NCBI RefSeq assembly: GCF_022751215.1
Contig: NZ_JAICDG010000002.1
Location: 1,984,001-2,048,000, forward strand
Reading direction: 5' to 3'
Source of the DNA: Actinomadura terrae
Lineage (GTDB): Bacteria > Actinomycetota > Actinomycetes > Streptosporangiales > Streptosporangiaceae
DNA: 64,000 nt
Under the pieces are notes generated by a model. The model searched no databases and was not told where the DNA came from. It saw only the letters and a program-made list of their open reading frames with translations. Each line of letters begins with the position of its first letter. Within the stretch, counting starts at the first letter, position 1. This document shows positions 1-8,160 of the stretch, piece after piece. Position numbers and translations under genes: made by a program.

Positions 1-692
1 CCTACGGGGCGGCCGCGCTCGCGGGGCTGCTCGCCGCGACCCTCGTCGCCGCCGTGCTCGGCTGGGTGATGGGCAAGTGGTTCGGGGAGGCGGGCGCCGA
101 CCAGCGCTCGGCGATCTCCATCGCGTTCCTCGTCGGCCTGCTCGCCGTCTCCTACCTGGTGTTCGGCACCGACCCGCGCCGCATGCCGGGCAAGTTCGGC
201 GGCTCGCTGTTCACCCTGGACGGGATCACGGTCACGCAGGCGGCGGCCGTCTGCGCGGTCGGCTCGGTCGTGGTCGCGGGCGCGGCGTGGCTCGTGCTCA
301 CCCGCACCGTCCTCGGGCTGCGGCTGCGGGCGCTGTCGGAGCGCCCGACGACCGCCGAACTGCATGCGATCCCCTCCCGCCGCCTCGGCGTCGGGATGTG
401 GGCGGTCACGGGGCTGCTGGCGGCGGCCGTGCTGCTGGTCGTCGCGCCGCAGCAGACCAGTGACCAGACGTCGCTGGCGCTGATGGTGATCCCGGCGGGC
501 GCGGCGGCGCTGGTCGGGGGCTTCAGCAGCCTCGGCCGGACGGTCGCGGGCGGGCTCGGGCTCGGCACGCTCCAGGGCGCGCTCGCGCACGTCACCGAGT
601 TGCAGCAGTACCGCGACACGGTTCCGTTCGTGGCGATCCTCGCCATCTTGATCTGGTCCCAGAGGCGGGAGGTGTGGGATGCGGCTCGCTGA
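1..692 (+). CDS. Branched-chain amino acid type ABC transporter permease (LivH-like), 5' end missing
   Basis: This gene enters the window already in progress; the open frame runs from base 3 to a TGA at 690-692, so the N-terminus lies upstream. It is an inner-membrane permease of a LivHMGF-type importer that moves branched-chain amino acids or related amides and acids. The visible part is very hydrophobic, with several membrane spans and a C-terminal glycine-rich segment (PAGAAALVGGFSSLGR) like the permease loop that contacts the ATPase. Its last codons overlap the start of the LivM-LivG fusion by 14 bases, indicating translational coupling in one operon with livMG and livF. The binding protein is not in the window. 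The substrate is inferred from family only and may differ, since soil actinomycetes have many Liv paralogues. Confidence 0.85.
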   Translation, partial: YGAAALAGLLAATLVAAVLGWVMGKWFGEAGADQRSAISIAFLVGLLAVSYLVFGTDPRRMPGKFGGSLFTLDGITVTQAAAVCAVGSVVVAGAAWLVLTRTVLGLRLRALSERPTTAELHAIPSRRLGVGMWAVTGLLAAAVLLVVAPQQTSDQTSLALMVIPAGAAALVGGFSSLGRTVAGGLGLGTLQGALAHVTELQQYRDTVPFVAILAILIWSQRREVWDAAR

Positions 693-2403
693 CAAGCAGA
701 CGAACCCGGCCGCGTCGGTGCTCGGCCCGCTCGCGCAGCCGGCCGTCGCGCTGCTGGTCATCGCGGTCGCGGCGGCGGTCGTCCCGCAGTACTGGCTGTT
801 CCTCGCGACGTCGGTGCTGGTGTCGGCGGTCGCGCTGCTCGGCCTCGGCATCGTCGGCCGCGCCGGCATGAACTCGCTGTGCCAGCTCGCGTTCGCGGCC
901 GTCGGCGCGTGGACGGTCGCCCAGCTCAACGTCTGGCAGGCGCCGGGCGGGCTGATCGTCTGGACGATCGCGGGCGGTGTCGTCGCGATGCCGTTCGGCG
1001 TGCTGATCGGGCTGCCGGCGCTGCGGCTGCGGGGCGTGCACCTCGCGGTCGTCACGCTCGGGTTCGCGGCGGCCGCCGACGTGGTGATCGCGGCGGTCAA
1101 CTTCCCCGGCGTCGAGACGGGCGAGCAGGTCCTGCGGCCGATGTTCATCGCCACCGACCGGCAGTACTTCGTCTACGCGGGGGTGCTGTTCGTCGTCGCC
1201 GCGATCGGCGTCGAGTGGCTCGGGCGGACCCGGATGGGCGCCGCGTGGCGCGCCGTCCGGTTCTCCGAGCGCGCGACCGCCGCGTCCGGGACGAGCGTCG
1301 CCCGCGCCAAGCTGTCGGCGTTCGCGCTGAGCGCGTTCGGCGCGGGCCTGGCGGGTGGGCTGCTCGCCGGGCAGATCGGCATGATCACGGCGCAGAACTT
1401 CACCACGATCAGCTCGCTCGCGCTGTTCGTCGTCGCCGTGATGGCGGGCAGCGAGTACGTGGTCGGGGCGCTGTTCGGCGGCTTCCTGATCGCGTTCGTG
1501 CCGGAGATCTTCCGCCGCGCCGGGATCAACCAGGACTGGGCGAACGTGCTGTTCGGCGTCGGCGCCGTCCAGGCGCTGTCGCAGGGCAGCAGCATCAGCG
1601 AGGGCATGGCCCGCAGGCTGCGGGCGCGCAGACCCGTGAAGGTCCCCGAGCCGAGGCCGTCGCAGGAGAGCGGCGAGCCGCCGCTCGGGACCAAGCCGCT
1701 GCTGGAGGTCGAGGGCCTCGGCGTCCGCTTCGGGCAGGTCGTCGCGCTGGAGAACGTGGACCTCGTCGTCCCCGAGGGCACCGTCATGGGGCTCATCGGG
1801 CCGAACGGCGCGGGCAAGTCCACGCTGACCGACGCGCTGTCGGGGTTCCTCACGTCCGCGACCGGGTCCGTCACGCTCGACGGCCGCAAGCTGGACGGGA
1901 TGCCCGTGCACCGCCGCGCCGCCGCCGGGCTGCGCCGCACGTTCCAGCAGGACCGCGTCCCGACCGGGCTCACCGTCGGCGCCTACCTGCGCTTCGCCGC
2001 GCACCGCTCGGTGACGCGGGAGGAGCTGGAGGAGGTCCGCGCGTTCCTCGGCTGCCCGGCGCTGAACGCCCACGTCCTCGACCTGGACGTCGGCAGCCGC
2101 CGGCTGCTGGAGGTGGCCGCCGCGCTGCTCGCCCGGCCGAAGCTGATCATCCTGGACGAGCCCGCCGCCGGCCTCGCGCACGCCGAGTCGCTCGCGCTCG
2201 CCGACCGGCTCGTCGAGGTGCCCGCGCGGTTCGGCGCGTCGGTGCTGCTGATCGAGCACGACCTCGACATGGTCCGGCGGGCCTGCGCGAGCGTCGTCGT
2301 CCTCGACTTCGGCTCGGTCATCGCGTCGGGACCGCCCGCCGAGGTGCTCGCGCGGCCCGAGGTCGCCCGCGCCTACCTGGGAGACGAGGTGGCACTCACG
2401 TGA
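679..2403 (+). CDS. Fused LivM permease - LivG ATPase of a branched-chain amino acid type ABC importer
   Basis: This 574-residue protein joins two subunits that are usually separate. Residues 1 to about 315 form a LivM-like permease with many membrane spans. After a charged, proline-rich linker, residues about 335-574 form a LivG-type ATPase. The ATPase shows a Walker A motif (GPNGAGKST, near residues 373-381), a Walker B region (LIILDEPAAG), and the LivG C-terminal features including an H-loop (LIEHDLDMV). The ABC signature is degenerate (LDVGSRR instead of LSGGQ), which is seen in some LivG proteins. The start ATG lies inside the end of livH, and the end overlaps the livF GTG by four bases. 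Fused LivMG proteins occur in actinomycetes; the fusion would fix permease and ATPase stoichiometry. Confidence 0.88.
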   Translation: MRLADKQTNPAASVLGPLAQPAVALLVIAVAAAVVPQYWLFLATSVLVSAVALLGLGIVGRAGMNSLCQLAFAAVGAWTVAQLNVWQAPGGLIVWTIAGGVVAMPFGVLIGLPALRLRGVHLAVVTLGFAAAADVVIAAVNFPGVETGEQVLRPMFIATDRQYFVYAGVLFVVAAIGVEWLGRTRMGAAWRAVRFSERATAASGTSVARAKLSAFALSAFGAGLAGGLLAGQIGMITAQNFTTISSLALFVVAVMAGSEYVVGALFGGFLIAFVPEIFRRAGINQDWANVLFGVGAVQALSQGSSISEGMARRLRARRPVKVPEPRPSQESGEPPLGTKPLLEVEGLGVRFGQVVALENVDLVVPEGTVMGLIGPNGAGKSTLTDALSGFLTSATGSVTLDGRKLDGMPVHRRAAAGLRRTFQQDRVPTGLTVGAYLRFAAHRSVTREELEEVRAFLGCPALNAHVLDLDVGSRRLLEVAAALLARPKLIILDEPAAGLAHAESLALADRLVEVPARFGASVLLIEHDLDMVRRACASVVVLDFGSVIASGPPAEVLARPEVARAYLGDEVALT

Positions 2404-3116
2404 AGGAACTGAGGCTGGAGGACGTCGCGGTCGCGCGCGGCGCCGCCCCGATCGTCCGGGACGTCACGCTGGCCGTCCCGGCCGGGGAGGTGACCGTCCT
2501 GCTCGGCCCGAACGGCGCCGGGAAGACGACCCTGCTGGAGGCGGTCGCGGGCGTGCTGCCGATCGCGTCCGGACGGCTGACCGGCGACGGCGACGACCTC
2601 GCCGGGCTCGACCGGGTCGCGCGGGCCAAGCGCGGCATCGCGCTCGTCGAGCAGGGCCGGACGGTGTTCACCCAGCTCACCGTCGCGGAGAACCTGCGGG
2701 TCGTGCGGCGCGGCAGCGGCCCCGACCGGACCGCCGAGCTGTTCCCCGAGCTGGACAAGCGGATGGACACCCCGGCCGGGCTGCTGTCGGGCGGCGAGCA
2801 GCAGATGGTCGTGCTCGCCCGCGCGCTCGCGATGGCGCCGTCGGTGCTGCTGATCGACGAGATGTCGCTCGGCCTCGCCCCGGTGATCGTGAAGCGGCTG
2901 CTGCCCGCCGTCCGCCAGCTGGCGGACGAGGGCGTCGCGGTGCTGCTCGTCGAGCAGTTCGCGACGCTCGCGCTGGAGATCGCCGACACCGCGCACGTGC
3001 TGGCGGGCGGGCGGCTGACCCACAGCGGCCCGGCGGCGGCGCTGCGCAAGTCGCCGGAGCTCCTGCACGCCGCCTACCTGGGCGAACCTGGCCGAGTCGA
3101 AGAAGAGGGAGCGTGA
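2400..3116 (+). CDS. Branched-chain amino acid type ABC transporter ATPase (LivF-like)
   Basis: This 238-residue cytoplasmic ATPase is the second nucleotide-binding subunit of the importer. It has Walker A (GPNGAGKTT), Q-loop, an intact signature LSGGEQQM, Walker B (LLIDEMSLGLAP) and H-loop (LLVEQF). The VEQ-type H-loop and the SLGLAP sequence are characteristic of LivF. The GTG start overlaps the stop of the LivM-LivG fusion (GTGA), so I chose it over upstream in-frame codons. It pairs with the LivG domain of the preceding fusion. One base after its stop comes the short-chain dehydrogenase ATG, so that enzyme probably belongs to the same transcript and may act on the imported compound or its breakdown product. 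Confidence 0.9.
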   Translation: MKELRLEDVAVARGAAPIVRDVTLAVPAGEVTVLLGPNGAGKTTLLEAVAGVLPIASGRLTGDGDDLAGLDRVARAKRGIALVEQGRTVFTQLTVAENLRVVRRGSGPDRTAELFPELDKRMDTPAGLLSGGEQQMVVLARALAMAPSVLLIDEMSLGLAPVIVKRLLPAVRQLADEGVAVLLVEQFATLALEIADTAHVLAGGRLTHSGPAAALRKSPELLHAAYLGEPGRVEEEGA

Positions 3117-3117
3117 G

Positions 3118-3912
3118 ATGGGACGGGTGCTGATCGTCACCGGTGGCGGCAGCGGGATCGGCGCGGCCGTCGCGCGCGGCGCCGCCGCGGACGACCACGT
3201 CGTGATCTGCGGGCGCCGCAAGGAGGCGCTGGAGCGGGTCGCCGCCGAGAGCGGCGCCGAGCCCCGGGTCTGCGACGTCGCCTCCCCGGGCGCGGTCGCC
3301 GAGCTGGTCGAGGACGTCGTCGCCGCGCACGGCCGCCTGGACGGTGTCGTCGCCAACGCGGGCGCGCTGCGCAACGGCGCCGTGCTCGACCTGTCGCCCG
3401 AGGACTGGCAGCTGACCATCGACACCAACCTCACGTCGGTGTTTTTGCTGGCCAAGGCCGCGCTGCCGCACCTGATCGAGGCGCGCGGGTCGCTGGTGGC
3501 GGTCTCGTCGGTGGCGGCGCTGCGGGTCCCGACGGGCGTCGCCGCGTACGCGACGTCCAAGGCCGCGCTGACCATGCTCACCCAGACGATCGCGGCGGAC
3601 TACGGGCCGCGCGGCGTCCGCGCGAACGTGGTGTGCCCCGGCTGGATCCGCACGGAGATGTCCGACCGGGAGATGGAGGAGTTCGGGGCGCCGCACGGCA
3701 TCGGGCGCGAGGAGGCCTACGAGGAGGTCACCCGGCTCGTCCCGCAGCGCCGGGCGGGCACGCCCGAGGAGGCCGCGGCGGCGGTGCTGTGGCTCCTCGG
3801 GCCCGAGGCGTCCTACGTCAACGGCGCCGTGCTGAGCGTGGACGGCGGCACCGCCCTCCCCGACCCGGGCACGGTCCCGTTCGAGTTCCAGATCCGTCCG
3901 CGGGTTCAATGA
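3118..3912 (+). CDS. Short-chain dehydrogenase/reductase (SDR family oxidoreductase)
   Basis: This 264-residue NAD(P)-dependent oxidoreductase has the classical SDR fold. The cofactor motif GGGSGIG is at residues 8-14, an NAG motif (VVANAGAL) follows, and the catalytic Ser-Tyr-Lys set is seen in VSSVAAL and YATSK. The C-terminus carries the usual VNGAVLSVDGG ending. It begins one base after livF, so it is probably the last gene of the liv operon and would oxidise or reduce an alcohol/ketone derived from the imported substrate. The precise substrate cannot be read from sequence. Downstream lies a foldable repeat region before the convergent flavin monooxygenase gene. Confidence 0.88.
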   Translation: MGRVLIVTGGGSGIGAAVARGAAADDHVVICGRRKEALERVAAESGAEPRVCDVASPGAVAELVEDVVAAHGRLDGVVANAGALRNGAVLDLSPEDWQLTIDTNLTSVFLLAKAALPHLIEARGSLVAVSSVAALRVPTGVAAYATSKAALTMLTQTIAADYGPRGVRANVVCPGWIRTEMSDREMEEFGAPHGIGREEAYEEVTRLVPQRRAGTPEEAAAAVLWLLGPEASYVNGAVLSVDGGTALPDPGTVPFEFQIRPRVQ

Positions 3913-3990
3913 AGTCCCGGCCCAAGGCACTCGCCTGGCGGCTGCGTTCATGAAGTCCCGGCCCACGTCCCTCGCCTGGCGGCTCGGGAC
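3909..3990. repeat. Two tandem copies of an imperfect 41-bp repeat
   Basis: Two direct copies (3909-3949 and 3950-3990) each start with ATGAAGTCCCGGCCC, then six variable bases, then the common CTCGCCTGGCGGCT, then six variable bases. The first copy overlaps the SDR stop codon. The second can fold on itself (GTCCCG/CGGGAC), and CCAAGGCAC in copy one is complementary to GTGCCTTGG near 3996-4004. The region up to 4139 has further short inverted repeats (GGAGGC TC GCCTCC) and a repeated GGTCGCCGCGCG. It lies between convergent genes and probably serves as a bidirectional transcription end. No gene is seen in 3913-4139. Confidence 0.7.
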
Positions 3991-4139
3991 GTGACCGTGC
4001 CTTGGCGGGCGCGGAATCGCTTCGCGATCTTCCCGGTGGAGGCTCGCCTCCGGCGTCGCCCCCACCGGTCAGCTACGCGCCCGCGTGACGGCTGAGGTCG
4101 CCGCGCGGCGCGGGCCGGGGTCGCCGCGCGACGCGCGGC

Positions 4140-5129
4140 CTAGGCGGGGGCCAGGGCGTCCTGGTACAGCTCCGCGAGGATGTCGTAGGAGCGCAGGCGG
4201 TCGGCGTGGTCGTACACCATCGTGGTGACCATGACCTCGTCGACCGCCGTCCGCTCGATGAGCGCGTCCATCTGCCGCCGGACGGTCTCCGGGCTCCCCA
4301 TCACCTGGTCGGCCAGGCGCGCGTCGATCATCTGGCGCTCCAGCGGCGTGTAGGGGTGGGCGGCGGTCTCCTCCGGCGTCGGCATCAGCCCGGGGTTGCC
4401 CTGCCGCAGCCGCAGGAACGCGAGCGCCTGCGGGGCGGCCAGCTCGCGCGCCCGCTCGTCGGTCTCGGCGGCGGTGACCGAGACGCCGATCATCGAGTAC
4501 GGCTCCTCCAGCGCGCCCGGACGGAACGACTCGCGGTACAGCGCCAGCGCGGGCACCGTGTTCTCGGCGCTGAAGTGGTGCGCGAACGCGAACGGCAGCC
4601 CGAGCAGCCCGGCGAGCCGCGCGCTGTAGCCGCTGGATCCGAGCAGCCAGATCGGCGGCTCGTTGCCCGCGGCGGGCGTCACCTTGCTCGCGGCGTCGAA
4701 GTAGTTGCGCAGCTCCACGACCTGCTCGGGGAAGTCGTCCACCGAGAGCGCGTCGGGGGAGCGGCGCAGGGCCCGCGCGGTCGCCTGGTCGGTGCCGGGC
4801 GCGCGGCCGAGGCCGAGGTCGATGCGTCCCGGATACAGCGCCTCCAGCGTCCCGAACTGCTCGGCGACCACCATCGGCGCGTGGTTCGGCAGCATGATCC
4901 CGCCCGATCCCACCCGCAGCGCCGACGTCGCCGCCGCGACCTGCCCGATCAGCACGGCGGTGGCGGAGCTGGCGATCCCCGGCATCGCGTGGTGCTCGGC
5001 GAGCCAGTAGCGGTGGAAGCCGAGCCGCTCGGCGTGCCGGGCCAGGTCGAGGGTGTTGCGCAGGGCCTGGCCGGACGTGGAGCCGCTGACGACGGGGGCC
5101 AGGTCGAGGACGGAGAAGGGGACGCTCAT
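4140..5129 (-). CDS. LLM-class (luciferase-like) flavin-dependent oxidoreductase
   Basis: This 329-residue protein is a luciferase-like monooxygenase of the LuxA-like group. The N-terminus (VPFSVLDLAPV) and the segment GFHRYWLAEHHAMPGIASSA are typical, as are GSGGIMLPNHAP, the flavin/F420 contact GLGRAPGTD, and the C-terminal GSPETVRRQMDAL. Such enzymes use reduced FMN or F420 to oxidise or reduce small organic compounds in the cytoplasm. The ATG at 5129 was preferred because homology-like sequence starts there; longer upstream extensions are low-complexity arginine/glycine sequence. It is a lone gene convergent with the liv-SDR operon; no substrate can be assigned. Confidence 0.87.
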   Translation of the reverse strand: MSVPFSVLDLAPVVSGSTSGQALRNTLDLARHAERLGFHRYWLAEHHAMPGIASSATAVLIGQVAAATSALRVGSGGIMLPNHAPMVVAEQFGTLEALYPGRIDLGLGRAPGTDQATARALRRSPDALSVDDFPEQVVELRNYFDAASKVTPAAGNEPPIWLLGSSGYSARLAGLLGLPFAFAHHFSAENTVPALALYRESFRPGALEEPYSMIGVSVTAAETDERARELAAPQALAFLRLRQGNPGLMPTPEETAAHPYTPLERQMIDARLADQVMGSPETVRRQMDALIERTAVDEVMVTTMVYDHADRLRSYDILAELYQDALAPA

Positions 5130-5173
5130 AACGGGTGACAACCCGCCTGGTGGCCGTCCTCTTCCCGTCCGGT

Positions 5174-5494
5174 TCACCCGACGAGCGCGACGACCGCGGC
5201 GAGGCTCCCCACGACGAGGGCGAGGGCGGGCAGCGGCGTGATGCACACCCACGACCACGTCACCAGCCGACGGCCGCGCTCCACCTCGCCCGAGGCGAAC
5301 CGCTCCTCGGCGCGGGTGTAGAGCAGCGCGGCGACCACGATCAGCGGGAAGAAGAGGAGCATCGTGAGCACGCCGAGAAGGAACGCGGCGACCTGGCCGC
5401 CGAGCGTGTAGGTCCCGTCGGCGCCGACGCCGAGCGCGAGGTGGTCAGAGGCGGCGGGGCGGAAGACGGGCTGCTGGGGGACGGCCTCGTACAT
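5174..5494 (-). CDS. Small two-span membrane protein of unknown function
   Basis: This protein of about 106 residues has an N-terminal soluble stretch of roughly 35 residues and then two strong hydrophobic segments: VAAFLLGVLTMLLFFPLIVV, and a second one around CITPLPALALVVG to the C-terminus. A charged loop rich in Glu and Arg lies between them. I do not recognise a family. The ATG at 5494 is the likely start, although an in-frame GTG two codons upstream is possible; no strong ribosome site decides. It is downstream of a divergent promoter region shared with the IPT/TIG membrane protein gene. Confidence 0.6.
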   Translation of the reverse strand: MYEAVPQQPVFRPAASDHLALGVGADGTYTLGGQVAAFLLGVLTMLLFFPLIVVAALLYTRAEERFASGEVERGRRLVTWSWVCITPLPALALVVGSLAAVVALVG

Positions 5495-5681
5495 GTGCAC
5501 ACCGATCTGGTCGTCGGAAATGTGACCCAGATCATACGCTCGGTGACAGTCGTTCGCGAGACCCGCACACCGCCTTTCCGGTATCTGGAAGTGGCCTGTG
5601 GTATCGGCGTGCGAAACGAGGGCGTGTGCGGGCTCGATTAACGGCAGGGGACGCAACGAGGGCGTTGCGAGAGGGAGGACC

Positions 5682-6500
5682 GTGACCGAGTCGCCGGTCG
5701 GATCCGAGTACGCGCGTGCCCGGGACATCGTCGTCGCGTCCGCCGTCCTGCTGGTGTTCACGGCGGTGCTGGTGGTCGTGCTCGTGCAGGCGTGGCCGTC
5801 CGCGCCGGGCGTGGGGCCGGACGGGCGCGTGCGTCCCGAGCCGGAGACGGTCGCCGTCCACCTGCCGGGCTGGACGCCGCGCCTGACGCGGGAGGCGAGC
5901 CTGTTCGTCGTGGTGATGGCCGCCGGGGCCCTCGGCGCGATCGTGCACGCGCTGCGCTCGCTGTACTGGTACGTCGGGAACCGCGCGCTGCGCCGGAGCT
6001 GGCTGATGATGTACCTGTTCCTACCGTTCGTCGGCGCGCTGCTCGGGCTCGTGGTGTACCTCGTCCTGCGCGGCGGGCTGACGAGCCCGGTGGGCGGGTC
6101 GGCGGAGATCAACCCCTACGGCGTCACCGCGATCGCCGCGCTGGTCGGGCTGTTCTCCCAGCAGACGGCGGAGAAGCTGCGGACGGTCTTCGCAACGCTG
6201 TTCGCCCCCGCCGAGCCCGGACGCGACCAGGCGCTTCAGCCCGGACGCGACCAGGTGTACCGGCCCTGGATCACCCGGATCGAACCGGCGTCGGGCCCGG
6301 TCGGGACCCTCGTCACGGTCCACGGCACGAGCCTCGGCGCGGCGACCTTCGTCCGGTTCGGCGACGTGGACGCGGCCGCCGCCGACGTCACCGACACGCG
6401 GCTGCGGGTGCGGGTGCCGGAGGGCGCCACGACCGGAAGCGTCGTCGTGCACACCACCGCCGGCCCGGCCGCCGCCCCCGGCACGTTCACGGTGGGGTGA
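5682..6500 (+). CDS. Membrane protein with C-terminal IPT/TIG domain
   Basis: This 272-residue protein starts at a GTG preceded by a GGGAGG ribosome site. Three clear membrane spans (around residues 16-40, 75-98 and 107-133) and a weaker fourth are followed by a linker rich in Arg and Gln. The C-terminal 75 residues form an IPT/TIG immunoglobulin-like domain (ITRIEPASGPVGTLVTVHG to GTFTVG). IPT/TIG domains usually sit outside the cell or in DNA-binding proteins; here one is tethered to a membrane anchor, suggesting a surface or partner-binding role. The linker contains a short duplicated motif (PGRDQ). No enzyme motif is visible and the function is unknown. Confidence 0.75.
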   Translation: MTESPVGSEYARARDIVVASAVLLVFTAVLVVVLVQAWPSAPGVGPDGRVRPEPETVAVHLPGWTPRLTREASLFVVVMAAGALGAIVHALRSLYWYVGNRALRRSWLMMYLFLPFVGALLGLVVYLVLRGGLTSPVGGSAEINPYGVTAIAALVGLFSQQTAEKLRTVFATLFAPAEPGRDQALQPGRDQVYRPWITRIEPASGPVGTLVTVHGTSLGAATFVRFGDVDAAAADVTDTRLRVRVPEGATTGSVVVHTTAGPAAAPGTFTVG

Positions 6501-6515
6501 GCGCGGGGAGCGAGG

Positions 6516-7967
6516 CTACTTCGCGGCGGGCAGGTGGGCGTGCCAGACGTCGTAGGCGGCGCCGGGCAGCACCCGGGGCAGCTCGGCGGTCGCGAGCCTG
6601 CCCAGCTCGGCGCCGGTGCTGGCGCTGCCGAACTGGAGCTCGGTCGCGTAGGCGGCGCGCTCCAGGTCGGCGGGCCCGGCGACCAGGCAGGTGTGGCGGG
6701 CGCCCTGGAGCTCCTCGTCCGGGATCGCCGCGCCGACGGCCAGGCTGTTGGACACCACGACCCAGCTCCCGAGGCCGGACACCTGCCGCTCGGCGCCCTG
6801 CTGCTCCCAGCGGTACTCCAGGATCGGCTTGGAGAAGATCGGGACGAGCAGGTGCGACACCCCGCACGCCTGCACCTCGCGCTCCCAGCCGATCGAGCGG
6901 CCGAGGTCCTCGCAGATCAGCGTGGCGAGGCGGCCGAGCGAGGAGTCGAGCACGGCGACCCGGGTGCCGGTCGCGGCGTACTCCTCGGCGGTGCCCTCCG
7001 CGGGCGCGCCCGGCAGCCGCCACAGCCGCATCTGCGCCGCGTCCAGCGTGAAGCCGGAGAGCTTGTCCTGGACGAGCAGCTCCCGGCCCGTCCAGCGGTC
7101 GATGAGCACGGCGCGGTTGGGGGGCGGGTCGCCGCCGCCGACCGGGCCGCTGCCGACGAGCAGGAACCGCAGCGGGTGCCGGTCGCGGTCGCGTCCGGCG
7201 GTGTCGAAGGCGACCTCCTTCCAGTGCTCCAGCAGCGCGTCCGACAGCGAGGACTCGGGCATCACGGCGATCTGCGCGCCCGACTCGTCCAGCCGCCGGA
7301 CGATCGCCTTGATCCGGGAGCGGATGCCGGCCGAGTCCATCGGGCGCAGCCGGTAGACGGTCATGCCGAGCCGTTCCTCGAACTCGATCTCGATGTCGTC
7401 GAAGGTCTCCAGCACCGGCGCGCAGCCGACCGGGACCGGCGCGTCCCGGGTGAAGTGCGGGTCGCTCACGGCGGGCAGCACGCGGTGGTCGACGCGGTCC
7501 CACTCGGCCTGCGGGACGCGGTGGACGCCGAAGAACTCGGCCTTGGAGCGGCGTCCGAGCGGGCGGCCGGGGAAGGCGCAGCGGGGCAGCAGCGCGCCGG
7601 AGGTCTCCGGGCCGTTGAGCCTGCCCTCGGTCAGGTAGTTGACCAGCAGGCCGGTCAGCCGGGGGGCGTCGTAGTAGGGCCCGTAGGGGCTGGCGTGCGC
7701 GAGCGCGATGTCGAGCCCGAGCAGCAGGACGAACCGGCCGAGATCGCCGCGTCCGGCGATGGCCTCCTCGACCTGTCCGGGGGGCAGCGAGCCGGTGTCG
7801 AGAACGGTCGAGGCGATGCGCTCCGCCTCCTGCCGGACCTGCGAATCCTCGTACCAGCGGGTGGCCGTCCAGTCCTGGAAGACGCCGTCGTCGATGGCGT
7901 CGTACAGCAGGACGAACAGGTCGGCCGGTCCGGTGGTGCGGGCGGTTTCCGGCACGTGGTCGATCAT
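6516..7967 (-). CDS. Nitrilase-superfamily (carbon-nitrogen hydrolase fold) protein with unusual N-terminal half
   Basis: This 483-residue protein has a nitrilase-like domain in its second half. The expected triad is visible: Glu238 (MPESS), Lys302 (QDKLSGF) and Cys352 (LICEDLGR). Nitrilase-fold enzymes cleave nitriles, amides or carbamoyl groups through the cysteine. The first roughly 190 residues are not a standard nitrilase part; they are acidic, mostly alpha-helical in character, and I do not recognise them. The start ATG at 7967 (MIDHVPETAR) was chosen because it begins coherent sequence. It is divergent from a winged-helix protein gene at 8161, so the two may be functionally linked. It may hydrolyse an amide bond, but the substrate is unknown. 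Confidence 0.7.
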   Translation of the reverse strand: MIDHVPETARTTGPADLFVLLYDAIDDGVFQDWTATRWYEDSQVRQEAERIASTVLDTGSLPPGQVEEAIAGRGDLGRFVLLLGLDIALAHASPYGPYYDAPRLTGLLVNYLTEGRLNGPETSGALLPRCAFPGRPLGRRSKAEFFGVHRVPQAEWDRVDHRVLPAVSDPHFTRDAPVPVGCAPVLETFDDIEIEFEERLGMTVYRLRPMDSAGIRSRIKAIVRRLDESGAQIAVMPESSLSDALLEHWKEVAFDTAGRDRDRHPLRFLLVGSGPVGGGDPPPNRAVLIDRWTGRELLVQDKLSGFTLDAAQMRLWRLPGAPAEGTAEEYAATGTRVAVLDSSLGRLATLICEDLGRSIGWEREVQACGVSHLLVPIFSKPILEYRWEQQGAERQVSGLGSWVVVSNSLAVGAAIPDEELQGARHTCLVAGPADLERAAYATELQFGSASTGAELGRLATAELPRVLPGAAYDVWHAHLPAAK

Positions 7968-8160
7968 AGGCGGCCCCCGGGGAAGGCGATTGTCACGAGC
8001 GGTCGCCCGATCGTAACTCCGCTGACCGCCGCCTTTCAGTGGCATTCGCAACAGAGTCATGTACCGGTTCGGAGAGCGTGTCCGGCATCACTTGACAGTC
8101 ACTTGGCATTCGGCGCACCCTGAAGGAGTCCGGGTTCCGTCCAGCGACCGAGGAGCAGCC

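Noticed and set aside
592..2259. Long minus-strand open frame opposite the liv genes (and similar ones opposite most high-GC genes)
   Set aside because: The translations are arginine/proline/alanine-rich low-complexity sequence, typical of antisense frames in GC-rich DNA, and the plus strand shows clear families.
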